64,000 nt of DNA from Acinetobacter chinensis (GTDB lineage: Bacteria > Pseudomonadota > Gammaproteobacteria > Pseudomonadales > Moraxellaceae). Positions 52,501 to 60,339 of the stretch are shown one piece after another. The DNA is taken from NCBI RefSeq assembly GCF_002165375.2, contig NZ_CP032134.1, positions 2,108,001 to 2,172,000 on the forward strand, given 5' to 3'. The notes under the pieces are model-generated. The model ran no database searches. It had not been told where the DNA came from and was given only the letters and a program-made list of their open reading frames with translations. Within the stretch, counting starts at the first letter, position 1; each line of letters opens with the position of its first letter. A program made the position numbers and the translations under genes.

Positions 52501-53095
52501 CCCGAACCGGATGATGATCACCCTGGATGATGGCACAGCCCGTATTGAGGTTTCAGCCAATCACGAGCGCTTCCAGCGTTTCAAAGACATTCTGCAGAAT
52601 GAAAAAGTCGTGGTGATTGAAGGTGAGATTTATGAGCGTGAAGGCTTTGACCGTCCTATGGGACGTCTGACCAAAGCATTCAGCCTGAATGAAATCCGCC
52701 AGAAACGTGCCTGCAACATTCAGATTAAACTGAATCATGAAACTGTTTCCAGATCACTGCGCAAGGAACTTCAGCCTATTTTGCAGCCATTCTGCAATGT
52801 CGATATGTGTACACATATACCTGTGATTTTACAGCTGGATTATCCCTATGCATCAGCCCAGTTACATATGGGTGTTCAATGGAATGTAGCACCACTCGAT
52901 GACTTACTGATTAAACTTCGGGATTATTTCGGTAAGGAATCCCTGCATGTTGAATATCAGGTCAAATCCAAAGCAGCAAAAGCTGCGGATCATCAGCAAA
53001 GCAGACCTGCCTATATTCCCCCTCCTCCATCAGATATGAGTATGGATGAGGCAATGGATCTTTATCAGACTGAAGAAGCTTCTCAGTACTCCTGA
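49523..53095 (+). CDS. dnaE: DNA polymerase III alpha subunit
   Basis: This 1190-residue replicative polymerase has an N-terminal PHP domain (FVHLGIHTEFSITESIVRVPELI, ALAITDLSNLHAAVKFY). The C-family polymerase core has the catalytic aspartates in MPDFDVDFC plus PVGPGRGSGAGSLVAYSL, NTGKHAGGVVIAP and YRPGPMDLIPDFI. A tandem helix-hairpin-helix region follows, with GLGAIKGVGEQAM, and then an OB-fold (about 985-1060, VVDVANFPNRMMITLDDG) with a C-terminal tau-binding region. PHP metal residues differ from active polX-type domains (HLGIHTEFS), as in E. coli DnaE. Length near E. coli (1160). Confidence 0.97.
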   Translation: MQFVHLGIHTEFSITESIVRVPELIKTASSQSMPALAITDLSNLHAAVKFYNKCMGKGIKPIFGSTIRLNDAEHRATLLAMTNKGWRSLTEIVSRGYIEGQQLSIPCIQKDWILEQSDDIIVLLGMHSDVGKMLCSANPQKAEPLLEEWIHKFGNRVYLALTRTERPFEEDFIQEAVKLAAKYNIGVVAHNDVHFLTREDYEAHEARVCIADGYVLNDSRRPKTYSTEQYFKTAEEMIELFSDIPSAIENTVNIAKRCNVALRLGFNDLPDYPIPEGHTIDTFFAHISEEGLEERLNFLYPPEKRDEDWAEIRKPYDERLAYEINIINKMGFPGYFLIVMDFIGWSKNNGVPVGPGRGSGAGSLVAYSLKITDLDPLRYDLLFERFLNPERVSMPDFDVDFCIAGRDKVIDYVARHYGRDAVSQIATFGTMAAKGAIRDVARVLGKSYGLADRISKMIPTKPLGLTLEESIEAEPQLKDIVTNPSNPDNDDASEIWEMALKLEGITRNTGKHAGGVVIAPTKITDYSAVMCEADGTARVAQFDKDDVEAAGLVKFDFLGLRNLTVIEDAVQNINKRIQADQPLDIAHIPLDDVDAYLVFAEANTTAVFQFESVGMKKMLKEAKPSKFEEIIAFVSLYRPGPMDLIPDFIHRMHGGEFEYLHPLLEGVLEPTYGIMVYQEQVMQAAQFCAGYTLGGADLLRRAMGKKKVEEMEKQRATFIEGAALKDIDAKTANHIFDYMEKFAGYGFNKSHAAAYALVAYQTAWLKAHYPSEFMAAVMSSEMQNTDNIVFLIDDCRINGLEVLPPSVNMSFYQFHASDAQTIIYGLGAIKGVGEQAMQSVIDSRLHDGPFKDLFDFCHRVDLKKINKRTLEALIRAGALDCLGIERSSLMLQLPEAVQAADQARSNRETGIMDLFGEVEEVQRKPAKPVKPWSDEVRLKGEKDTLGLYLTGHPIDVYRPELKSFIPCRINELTPTRRGVTTVFAGLVVDVANFPNRMMITLDDGTARIEVSANHERFQRFKDILQNEKVVVIEGEIYEREGFDRPMGRLTKAFSLNEIRQKRACNIQIKLNHETVSRSLRKELQPILQPFCNVDMCTHIPVILQLDYPYASAQLHMGVQWNVAPLDDLLIKLRDYFGKESLHVEYQVKSKAAKAADHQQSRPAYIPPPPSDMSMDEAMDLYQTEEASQYS

Positions 53096-53126
53096 TAACC
53101 TGTTTAAAATAATGAGTGGATACATT

Positions 53127-53984
53127 ATGAGTCATCAATTTGACAATGCTGCTGTCTCAGCACATCTCTCCCATGTGCGCATCGTTATGGTCAATACCAC
53201 CCTGCCTGCCAACATCGGTAGTGCTCTGCGTGCAATGAAAACCATGGGCTTAAGTAAACTGGTGCTGGTTGAACCTAAAACATATCCGCATCCGGATATT
53301 GATGCGCTGGCAGCTGGCGCAGCAGATCTGATTGAACAGATAGAAATTGTACCAACCCTTGAAGAAGCCATTAAAGACTGCCACCTGGTGTTTGGCACCA
53401 GTGCGCGAAGTCGGACGATTCCATGGCCACTGCTCGATGCACGCCCTGCCGCTGAAAAATCCCTCCAGGCGGTGGTACAGGACAAACAGGAAATTGCGAT
53501 TATTTTTGGTCGCGAAGACCGCGGTCTGACCAATGAAGAACTGGCTATGGCAAATTATCATGTCACTATTCCTGTCAATTCAGACTATGGTGTGCTGAAT
53601 GTCGCTCAGGCGATCCAGGTGATTTGTTATGAAATGCGAATGGCGGCTTTAAATTTTATTGATAAAATTGAAGATCCTGAGGCAACCATGCGTGTGACTG
53701 AACAGGAATCCATGCACTGGGATGAACCATTGGTGACGCATGCACAGATGGATCAGTTTTATCCGCACATTGAAAAAATGCTCGCTGACATCGAATTTAT
53801 GGACCCACAAAATCCAAGACTGTTACCATTACGCTTACGTCGTCTTTTTGGTCGTATCCAGCTGGACAAAATGGAATATCATTTACTTCGAGGCATATTC
53901 AGCAGAGTTCAGGCTATGAATGACGGAACCTGGAAACAGTCCACTAAAAAATCAGCAGATAAGGAGAATCAGCCAGATGCTTAA
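53127..53984 (+). CDS. trmJ: tRNA (cytidine/uridine-2'-O-)-methyltransferase TrmJ
   Basis: Start at ATG 53127 (MSHQFDNAAV), with AGTGGA 7 nt upstream; the frame runs further back, overlapping dnaE, without a ribosome site. The ~285-residue product is a SPOUT knot enzyme: IVMVNTTLPANIGSALRAMKTMGL, FGTSARSRTIPWPLL, IIFGREDRGLTNEEL, IPVNSDYGVLNVAQAIQVICYEM. TrmJ methylates ribose 32 of several tRNAs with SAM. The C-terminal helical extension (LRRLFGRIQLDKMEYHLLRGIFSRVQ) matches TrmJ. Its stop overlaps the cysE start. Confidence 0.93.
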   Translation: MSHQFDNAAVSAHLSHVRIVMVNTTLPANIGSALRAMKTMGLSKLVLVEPKTYPHPDIDALAAGAADLIEQIEIVPTLEEAIKDCHLVFGTSARSRTIPWPLLDARPAAEKSLQAVVQDKQEIAIIFGREDRGLTNEELAMANYHVTIPVNSDYGVLNVAQAIQVICYEMRMAALNFIDKIEDPEATMRVTEQESMHWDEPLVTHAQMDQFYPHIEKMLADIEFMDPQNPRLLPLRLRRLFGRIQLDKMEYHLLRGIFSRVQAMNDGTWKQSTKKSADKENQPDA

Positions 53985-54786
53985 ACAGCTCAAGGAAGAT
54001 ATACAGGCTGTATTTGCCCGTGATCCTGCGGCAAGAAATACACTGGAAGTACTGACGACCTATCCAGGTATTCATGCCTTAATGATGCATCGGTTAGCAC
54101 ATGAACTATGGAAAAAAGAATGTAAAGGCTCTGCCCGTCTGCTTTCATCTTTCAGTCGCTTCGCAACCGGTATTGAGATTCATCCTGGTGCAAAAATTGG
54201 ACGCCGTTTTTTTATTGATCATGGTATGGGTGTGGTCATTGGGGAAACCGCTGAAATCGGTGATGATGTGACGCTTTATCACGGCGTTACACTGGGTGGC
54301 ACGACATGGAACACCGGCAAACGTCATCCGACCCTTGAAGATGGTGTGGTTGTGGGCGCAGGTGCAAAAATCCTGGGGCCGTTCACTGTCGGTAAAAATG
54401 CAAAAGTCGGTTCCAATGCCGTTGTTACCAAAGCCGTTCCTGCCGACACCACCGCAGTTGGCAATCCAGCGCGCTTTATTTCCAAAGATAAACCGAAGGA
54501 TGAGGCAGAAACACGTCTCCGCGATTATGCAGAAAGTATTGGCTTCCAGCCTTATGCCGCAACGCAGGACCAGTCTGATCCAATGCTTGAGGGTATGCGA
54601 GTGTTACTGGATCGTATTCAACATAATGAAAAACGTATGAATACGTTATGCCAGCGTTTATCGCTGCTTGACCCTACATTTAAAGTACAGCAGCAGAATG
54701 AACAGCCTTTCAGCCAGGAAGAGCTTAAAATCATTGAAGATGTCCGCCGTGAATGCGAAGCCCAGAGTCAGCAGTCTAAAGCCTGA
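53977..54786 (+). CDS. cysE: serine O-acetyltransferase
   Basis: Start at ATG 53977 (MLKQLKEDIQAVFARDPAARN), 10 nt after AAGGAG. The 269-residue product has a helical N-terminal domain and a left-handed beta-helix: GIEIHPGAKIGRRFFIDHGMGVVIGE, then DDVTLYHGVTLGGT, HPTLEDGVVVGAGAKILG and GSNAVVTKAVP. Active-site His residues lie in FIDHGMG and LYHGVTLGG. It makes O-acetylserine for cysteine synthesis. It has a ~90-residue C-terminal extension with coiled-coil character and no obvious terminal Ile, so its regulation by cysteine synthase may differ from E. coli. Confidence 0.93.
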   Translation: MLKQLKEDIQAVFARDPAARNTLEVLTTYPGIHALMMHRLAHELWKKECKGSARLLSSFSRFATGIEIHPGAKIGRRFFIDHGMGVVIGETAEIGDDVTLYHGVTLGGTTWNTGKRHPTLEDGVVVGAGAKILGPFTVGKNAKVGSNAVVTKAVPADTTAVGNPARFISKDKPKDEAETRLRDYAESIGFQPYAATQDQSDPMLEGMRVLLDRIQHNEKRMNTLCQRLSLLDPTFKVQQQNEQPFSQEELKIIEDVRRECEAQSQQSKA

Positions 54787-54810
54787 ACAAAACCTCAAAT
54801 AAGTAACAAG

Positions 54811-54860
54811 CCCTGTCTTGCATGTTCGTCAGACTTTTTTTAGACTGACGGACAGGTTTT
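54811..54860 (+). terminator. terminator of trmJ-cysE
   Basis: Outer CCTGTC/GACAGG and inner GTTCGTCAGACT/AGACTGACGGAC arms form a long stem around a T-rich loop, followed by TTTTAAAACTTTTTT. Confidence 0.7.
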
Positions 54861-54897
54861 AAAACTTTTTTAAAAAAATGAAACGGATGAACACACT

Positions 54898-55815
54898 ATG
54901 ACACTTAAGCCACTGGCATTTGCTGTAGTTGCTGCGACATTACTGTCTGCATGTAGCTCTGCACCGATCAAACCCAATAACACAAAAAAAGATCCAATCG
55001 TTTTTACTGAACCAGATATTACTCCACCATTTTATGCTTTAAATCCGTTTAATTACGATGCTCCACCTCCATTTGAAATCAACCTTCAGAAAGCGGCAGC
55101 TCAGCCTGTCACCAAAATGGTGGTGAGCAAATCAGATGACCCTTCAAAAACACTGACGCTGGATGTTAACCGTCTGATCATTCCTACTGTGAACAGCAAA
55201 GAACGCTCACTGAAATTTGCTGCTCTTGCAGGTGAAAATGAAATTGATATTACAGAAATAGATGATTTTCTTCAGCTTGTAGAAGGTAAAGCACGTCATT
55301 ATCCACCACGTTTTACTGAACGTCAGGAACGTAAGGGTTTTGAAGCAAAACTCAAAGAAGTTACACAGCAGCTGGACACTCTGGCATCTAAAGACAATGC
55401 TTCATTTGATGTCTTAGTCCGTGCATTTAAAGCCAGTGTGATGGCACGTAACCTGGATTTAGGTTCTGTCTATACCACCAAGTCTCTGAACTATGCTCAG
55501 CGTATTCTGAAAATCAATAAAGAAGATGCTGAAGCAAACTTCTGGTTTGGTTTTGGTTTATCTGAAGGTGGTGGTCAGCGTGAAGCAATTCCTTACCTGG
55601 ACAAAGCAATGAAAGCAGGTGTACAGGAAGCTTACCTTTCGGCTGCCAACAACTACATCGCAATGGAACAGAAAAAGAACGCCATTCAGGTACTGAAAAA
55701 CTATAAAATCAAATACCCTCAGGAAGCTGAAGTTGCAGACCGTCTGATTACTGAAATTGAAAAACAGGGTCGCTGGAATGTCTGGCAGGTACTGAACCCA
55801 CCTAAAGCAAAATAA
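54898..55815 (+). CDS. TPR-containing lipoprotein, unknown function
   Basis: This 305-residue protein has a lipoprotein signal MTLKPLAFAVVAATLLSAC, with lipobox LSAC and Cys19. A Pro-rich segment (TPPFYALNPFNYDAPPPFE) follows, then helical repeats of TPR type (about 155-295: YAQRILKINKEDAEANFWFGFGLSEGGGQREAIPYLDKAMKAG, AYLSAANNYIAMEQKKNAIQVLKNY). It is probably on the periplasmic side of the outer membrane as an adaptor. No exact family was identified. Own terminator follows. Confidence 0.75.
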   Translation: MTLKPLAFAVVAATLLSACSSAPIKPNNTKKDPIVFTEPDITPPFYALNPFNYDAPPPFEINLQKAAAQPVTKMVVSKSDDPSKTLTLDVNRLIIPTVNSKERSLKFAALAGENEIDITEIDDFLQLVEGKARHYPPRFTERQERKGFEAKLKEVTQQLDTLASKDNASFDVLVRAFKASVMARNLDLGSVYTTKSLNYAQRILKINKEDAEANFWFGFGLSEGGGQREAIPYLDKAMKAGVQEAYLSAANNYIAMEQKKNAIQVLKNYKIKYPQEAEVADRLITEIEKQGRWNVWQVLNPPKAK

Positions 55816-55830
55816 AACCTGAATCAAAAA

Positions 55831-55856
55831 AAAGACCGTCCAGTACGGTCTTTTTT
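55831..55856 (+). terminator. terminator of the TPR lipoprotein gene
   Basis: AAAGACCGT/ACGGTCTTT stem, CCAGT loop, followed by six Ts. Confidence 0.9.
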
Positions 55857-55935
55857 AGTCTGCGAGAATTGAAAATTACTATTTTTACCGTATGCTTGAT
55901 TAAAATTGGATAAATTCCGGAAATATAATTTATAT

Positions 55936-57942
55936 ATGCCAAATAACATGAATAAAATTATATGCCTAAGCATACTTTACGTTTCCGTACTGACAGGATG
56001 TCAGGTGGTCAGTGTTAAAAATCAGGCAATCAATGTCACGATCAGCAATGAACGTGAAAGTATCCTGACTCGGGATAAACTCAGTGAAGCTAGCCTCAAT
56101 GTCCTCTCCATGACAGGCAGAGAAGCCAAAAGCTGTTCTGAAAAACCGGATGAATGTGTTTCATCATTAAAAGAAATCCGTCAGATTCAGGATGAGCAGC
56201 TGCTTTCAACTGCAAGTGAGTTATACCTGTCAAAAGCACTACTGCTTGAAAAATCTTCAAACTGTAAAATCAGCATACTCACGAAACATCAGTCTGCTGA
56301 AAAACAGCAGATACAGCAGCAGCTCTATAACGATTGCCTGGATCAATCCTTAACCATGCTGGATAAAAGTATCCGGTACAGTTATGCCTATATGTTTAAA
56401 ACCCAGCGTGCTCCTCAGGATCGTATTTTTGATAACAGACAGGTACAGATTCGGGATTTTTATAACCTGGCGATTGCCAAACTGGTTTCCACTTATACCT
56501 CCCGCTATAAACCGACTGAAGTCGCTGACACCATCGTCATAGGAAACAGCAAATATAAAATAGACTTCAGCAAATACCCGCAGTTACAGGGCAAAAAAAT
56601 TGAGCAAATGATTTCGAGTTACAACCTGAACTTTTCTGGTTTACGCTCCATTAACCGTCGGGATGGTTTTGGCTCAGAATTTGTAGTCGTACTTCCCCAC
56701 AGTACAGCACAACAGCATGAAAAAGCTCAGTATATTATTGACCCTTTGAATCACAGATATCCTGGTGGACTCAACCCCAATATTCATCAGGCACAGTATC
56801 TGGCAACAACACTGACTGCAGAGCCTGCCCGGGCATCTACAGTGGATGAAATTTTAAATAACCCTGAATTTGAAATTAAAGTATACGATCCTTATAAATT
56901 TGAACAGATCAGCATTTCAGGAAAAAGCTATCCTCTTGCTGCCAACTTTTCCACACCTTATGGATTATGGCTGGCTGAAACCAATCTTGGGAAATATGCG
57001 TACTTAAGCCTGATAGACCGTGATGACAGACTGACCATGCCCCACCTCTATATGCTCGAACCCTATAATCCTGATAAAAAAGTGATCGTACTGGTTCATG
57101 GTCTTGCCAGCAGCCCAGAAGCCTGGATCAGACTGACCAACGATATCATGGGTGACAAAGCACTGCGGGAACATTATCAGGTGTGGCAGGTTTTCTATTC
57201 CACCAATATGCCAATTATTGAAAGCCGTTTTCAGATCTATTCTGTCCTGACACAAGCATTCGGTCAGCTGAACAATTCTGAATCTGCAAAAAAAGATGCC
57301 GTACTGATTGGTCACAGTATGGGCGGCATTATTTCAAGACTGCTGGTCAGTGATGCTGATGTAACCGATAAAGCAATGAACTTAATGAACAACAGACAGT
57401 TGAACCGTTATCGGAAGCTGCCTATTGTGACGCAGCGGATGGTTATGAAGGATATTCCAAACTTCAGCCGTGCAATATTTGTATCAGCTCCACACCGCGG
57501 TACTGAATATGCTGACCGCTGGTTTACCCGAGCTGCCCGAAAAATCATCCGTCTGCCTGGTGCATTTCTCTCTGCAATTGGAGATACCTTACAGAATCAG
57601 AACCTTGATTTAAAAGAACTGGTACAACAGATTGATCATGGTCTGATTCAGAATGGACCAAGTGACTTAAGTCATGCATCCAAATTTATGGAACTCACAG
57701 CTGATATCATGCCGTATAAAGGTATGACCTATCACTCCATTATGGGTAACATTACCAACAGTACTGATCCTGATATTATGACCGACGGCATTGTTCCCTA
57801 TAAAAGTGCGCATCTGGATCAGGCGGTTTCTGAAAAAATCATTAAAGGTGGGCACTCCATTCAGGAAACACCCGAAGCTGTGCTTGAACTGCGCCGTATT
57901 TTAAAACTGCACCTGGTTCAGCAAGGTCTGTACAAAGAGTAA
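55936..57942 (+). CDS. alpha/beta-hydrolase (lipase/esterase) lipoprotein
   Basis: Start taken at ATG 55936 (MPNNMNKII); ATG 55948 (MNKIICLSILYVSVLTGC) is equally likely, since the lipobox LTGC follows. The ~668-residue protein has a ~380-residue helical N-terminal region. The C-terminal hydrolase domain has the oxyanion motif VIVLVHGLASSPEAW, nucleophile elbow GHSMGGIISR, and SAPHRGTEYADRWF. A late acidic DGIVPYKSAHLDQA and a final His in KGGHSIQETPEAV complete a Ser-Asp-His triad. It probably hydrolyses lipids or esters at the outer membrane. Large for its class. Confidence 0.82.
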   Translation: MPNNMNKIICLSILYVSVLTGCQVVSVKNQAINVTISNERESILTRDKLSEASLNVLSMTGREAKSCSEKPDECVSSLKEIRQIQDEQLLSTASELYLSKALLLEKSSNCKISILTKHQSAEKQQIQQQLYNDCLDQSLTMLDKSIRYSYAYMFKTQRAPQDRIFDNRQVQIRDFYNLAIAKLVSTYTSRYKPTEVADTIVIGNSKYKIDFSKYPQLQGKKIEQMISSYNLNFSGLRSINRRDGFGSEFVVVLPHSTAQQHEKAQYIIDPLNHRYPGGLNPNIHQAQYLATTLTAEPARASTVDEILNNPEFEIKVYDPYKFEQISISGKSYPLAANFSTPYGLWLAETNLGKYAYLSLIDRDDRLTMPHLYMLEPYNPDKKVIVLVHGLASSPEAWIRLTNDIMGDKALREHYQVWQVFYSTNMPIIESRFQIYSVLTQAFGQLNNSESAKKDAVLIGHSMGGIISRLLVSDADVTDKAMNLMNNRQLNRYRKLPIVTQRMVMKDIPNFSRAIFVSAPHRGTEYADRWFTRAARKIIRLPGAFLSAIGDTLQNQNLDLKELVQQIDHGLIQNGPSDLSHASKFMELTADIMPYKGMTYHSIMGNITNSTDPDIMTDGIVPYKSAHLDQAVSEKIIKGGHSIQETPEAVLELRRILKLHLVQQGLYKE

Positions 57943-57971
57943 AAGTTGAAGACAGTATTCACAGCACCAGT

Positions 57972-58000
57972 AAAAAACCGAAGTCTGACTTCGGTTTTTT
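57972..58000. terminator. bidirectional terminator
   Basis: ACCGAAGT/ACTTCGGT stem with CTG loop, A-run before and T-run after. Located between the convergent hydrolase and haem-oxygenase-fold genes. Confidence 0.9.
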
Positions 58001-58009
58001 ATTGAATAT

Positions 58010-58762
58010 TTATCCCTGTTGAGCCTGTAATTTATAACAGTCATCCAGTGCGAGTTCATAATAGGCAAGCCCCTCACGTGCAGCATGAAATGCTTTCGTC
58101 TGCAGTTCAGGGCTGTGATTACACATTCGTTTAATCAGTTCCATCGCTTCATAAGGATGTAAATCATCATAATGTGCATGCGCTCTTAACCATGCCAGTG
58201 AACGCTTATTAATATTCACCTCAGGATGCGACATATAACTTTTTACCCCAGCATAGACCTGCTTGCTCCAGTCACCGGTTGCCCATTCTATGGCTAAATT
58301 GGTCGCAGCCAGGCATTCTGGCAATGTCGCTTTTAACCCTGTATGCCACAGAAAATGATTCACTGCATTCATTGCCGCTGGAGGTTGAACAGCATCCAGC
58401 TGTTCTATAGAAAGTCCAAAACCACCCGCCCAGTCTCTGTACCAGGTCAGATGCCTTTCTTCAACTTTAATGTTCTGAATCAGCCAGTCACGGGTTTCGG
58501 TCACCCCTGGCGATGCAAAATCAGTAGCTCTGGATAAAGCCAGTGCCATGTAGGAAGGAAAATGAGCAACGAGCGGATAAAAGTTCAGAAGCGCATATCG
58601 GAAACATTCAAGTTTCAGTTCACCCGATGCCATATCCCTGAAAAAGGGATGCTCACTGATTCTGTTTTTGAATGGTACAAGATCATCCCAGAATTTCTGC
58701 GACCATTCTGTATGAGGTGTTATGTCCAGTTCAGTCCCATAATGACGCAATGCAGTAGTCAT
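58010..58762 (-). CDS. TenA/PqqC-like haem-oxygenase-fold protein (possible diiron oxidase)
   Basis: This 250-residue all-helical protein contains KVEERHLTWYRDW (about 99-111), LAIEWATGDW (about 156-165) and AHAHYDDLHPYEAMELI (about 194-210). The order E..H ... E ... H...D..H is that of haem-oxygenase-like diiron oxidases (HDO; iron-containing redox enzymes related to TenA and PqqC) rather than of thiaminase TenA. Members desaturate, cleave or oxygenate small molecules. No partner biosynthetic gene is adjacent, so the substrate is unknown. Single gene on the minus strand. Confidence 0.78.
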   Translation of the reverse strand: MTTALRHYGTELDITPHTEWSQKFWDDLVPFKNRISEHPFFRDMASGELKLECFRYALLNFYPLVAHFPSYMALALSRATDFASPGVTETRDWLIQNIKVEERHLTWYRDWAGGFGLSIEQLDAVQPPAAMNAVNHFLWHTGLKATLPECLAATNLAIEWATGDWSKQVYAGVKSYMSHPEVNINKRSLAWLRAHAHYDDLHPYEAMELIKRMCNHSPELQTKAFHAAREGLAYYELALDDCYKLQAQQG

Positions 58763-59074
58763 ATAAGTCAGTCCCTTTAAGTTTTTATTTTAGTTTTATC
58801 AAGTATTACAACAAACCACTATACAGGATGATTTCTGATTCAACTATATCCAGTCATCTATGTCTGACGAAAAAAACTGTCAGCTTTTCACAGTTTTTTT
58901 ATTGTCAGTTTTTTTCGTATAGTGACTTGTTTATCCTTAAATTTATATGTAATAGTATGCAAAGATATCTGTCTAATAAACACTTTAGAGATGGATCCGT
59001 AAATTTGAACAACTCCTATAAGTGATATTCTGCTCCTCAAATGATGTTATAAACATCAATATATGGAGTATTTT

Positions 59075-59380
59075 ATGGCACGTAGACCAAGAAGAAATCA
59101 TTCAAATGATTTTAAAGCTAAGGTAGCACTTGCTGCGATTAAAGCAGAAAAAACACTTGCTGAATTGAGTGCTGAGTTTGATGTTCATCAAAACCAAATT
59201 ATTGACTGGAAAAATCAATTGATCTCAGCTTCCTCGCAAGCTTTCGATCAATCAAAAGCTCCAACAGAACCACCCATCGATCTAAAAAAACTACATGCAA
59301 AAATCGGTGAGCAGGCATTAGAAATTGATTTTTTAGAAGGTGTGTTGAAGAAACTGGGCCGCTTCAACCACAAAAGTTAA
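59075..59380 (+). CDS. IS3-family transposase OrfA (HTH subunit)
   Basis: About 102 residues from ATG 59075 (MARRPRRNHSNDFKAKVALAAIKAEKTLAELSAEF); the frame opens three codons earlier. It has an IS3-type helix-turn-helix (FDVHQNQIIDWKNQLI) and a leucine-zipper-like end (KKLHAKIGEQALEIDFLEGVLKKL). It directs binding to the terminal repeats. The end overlaps the -1 frame that leads into orfB. Confidence 0.9.
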   Translation: MARRPRRNHSNDFKAKVALAAIKAEKTLAELSAEFDVHQNQIIDWKNQLISASSQAFDQSKAPTEPPIDLKKLHAKIGEQALEIDFLEGVLKKLGRFNHKS

Positions 59381-60207
59381 TCGACGACTCACTTCAGATT
59401 TCAGTATCTAAGCAAGCTAAGCTGCTGAAAGTCTCCCGTGGTTGTTATTACTATCGCCCAAAACCTGTGAGTGCATCAGATCTGAAGCTGATGCGATGTA
59501 TTGATGAATTACATATGCAATATCCTTTTGCAGGCAGTCGTATGATGCGTGATTTGTTGAATCGTCAAGGACATCATATAGGACGACGTCATACACGTAC
59601 TTTAATGAAGAAAATGGGTATTCAGGCGTTATATTGCAAACCAAATTTAAGCCAGGCTAATCAAGCTCACCGTAAATATCCATATCTGCTCAAAGGGTTG
59701 GCTATTCAGCGCAGTAATCAAGTGTGGTCTACGGATATAACGTATATCCCTATGGCAAAAGGCTTTGTTTATTTATGTGCTGTGATTGATTGGCATAGCC
59801 GCAAGGTACTTGCGCATAGGGTATCGATTAGTATGGAGGTGGATTTTTGTATTTCGGCTTTAAATGAAGCGATTGAAAAATATGGTCGACCTGAAATATT
59901 TAATACAGACCAAGGCAGCCAGTTTACCAGTGATGCATTTATTGATGTATTGAAATCAAATGGCATTCAAATCAGTATGGATGGTAAAGGTCGATGGGTA
60001 GATAATGTGATGGTTGAACGATTATGGCGGAGCGTTAAATATGAAGAGGTGTATCTCAAAGCTTATAGCAGTGTCACAGATGCGAAAAAGCAATTAAGTG
60101 CATATTTTGAGTTTTATAATTTGAAACGACCTCATTCGAGTCTAGACAAAATGACACCAAATGAGTTTTACTATGATCAGCTACCCCAACAAAACAAGGT
60201 GGCTTAA
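59377..60207 (+). CDS. IS3-family transposase OrfB (DDE integrase subunit)
   Basis: The frame lies -1 relative to orfA and is open upstream of it, so the active transposase is probably an OrfAB fusion made by ribosomal frameshifting near 59350 (KKL|GPLQPQKLIDD). No classic A6G slippery run is seen. HTH_21 region (QYPFAGSRMMRDLLNRQGH) is followed by the rve core with the catalytic Asp in WSTDITYIPM, Asp in FNTDQGSQFTSD, and Glu in NVMVERLWRSVKYEEVY. It ends FNLKRPHSSLDKMTPNEFY-like (YNLKRPHSSLDKMTPNEFYY). All catalytic residues are present and there are no internal stops. Confidence 0.92.
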   Translation, partial: LIDDSLQISVSKQAKLLKVSRGCYYYRPKPVSASDLKLMRCIDELHMQYPFAGSRMMRDLLNRQGHHIGRRHTRTLMKKMGIQALYCKPNLSQANQAHRKYPYLLKGLAIQRSNQVWSTDITYIPMAKGFVYLCAVIDWHSRKVLAHRVSISMEVDFCISALNEAIEKYGRPEIFNTDQGSQFTSDAFIDVLKSNGIQISMDGKGRWVDNVMVERLWRSVKYEEVYLKAYSSVTDAKKQLSAYFEFYNLKRPHSSLDKMTPNEFYYDQLPQQNKVA

Positions 60208-60339
60208 CTAGAGCGGAATATCACTTATAAATACGCTTTTAGTTGTTCAAACAAGTGGGACCACCTCTCTTTAAAATACCAACTGACAGATTATCAGAAC
60301 TATAAGTAATTTTTGAATATGATAAAAATGTGAGCCAAT

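Larger units (their letters stand above)
58987..60268 (+). mobile_element. IS3-family insertion sequence, 1282 bp, apparently intact
   Basis: Terminal inverted repeats of ~27 bp (AGAGATGGATCCG... at the left; the complement of the right end is AGAGGTGGTCCCA..., both ending TTTGAACAAC) agree at 19 of 27 positions. CTTT directly repeats at 58983-58986 and 60269-60272, a 4 bp target duplication. A second shared inner block, TATAAGTGATATTC, lies within each end. It carries orfA and orfB. The insertion lies between the haem-oxygenase-fold gene and the diguanylate cyclase gene, about 70 bp upstream of the latter. No gene appears to be interrupted. Confidence 0.88.
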
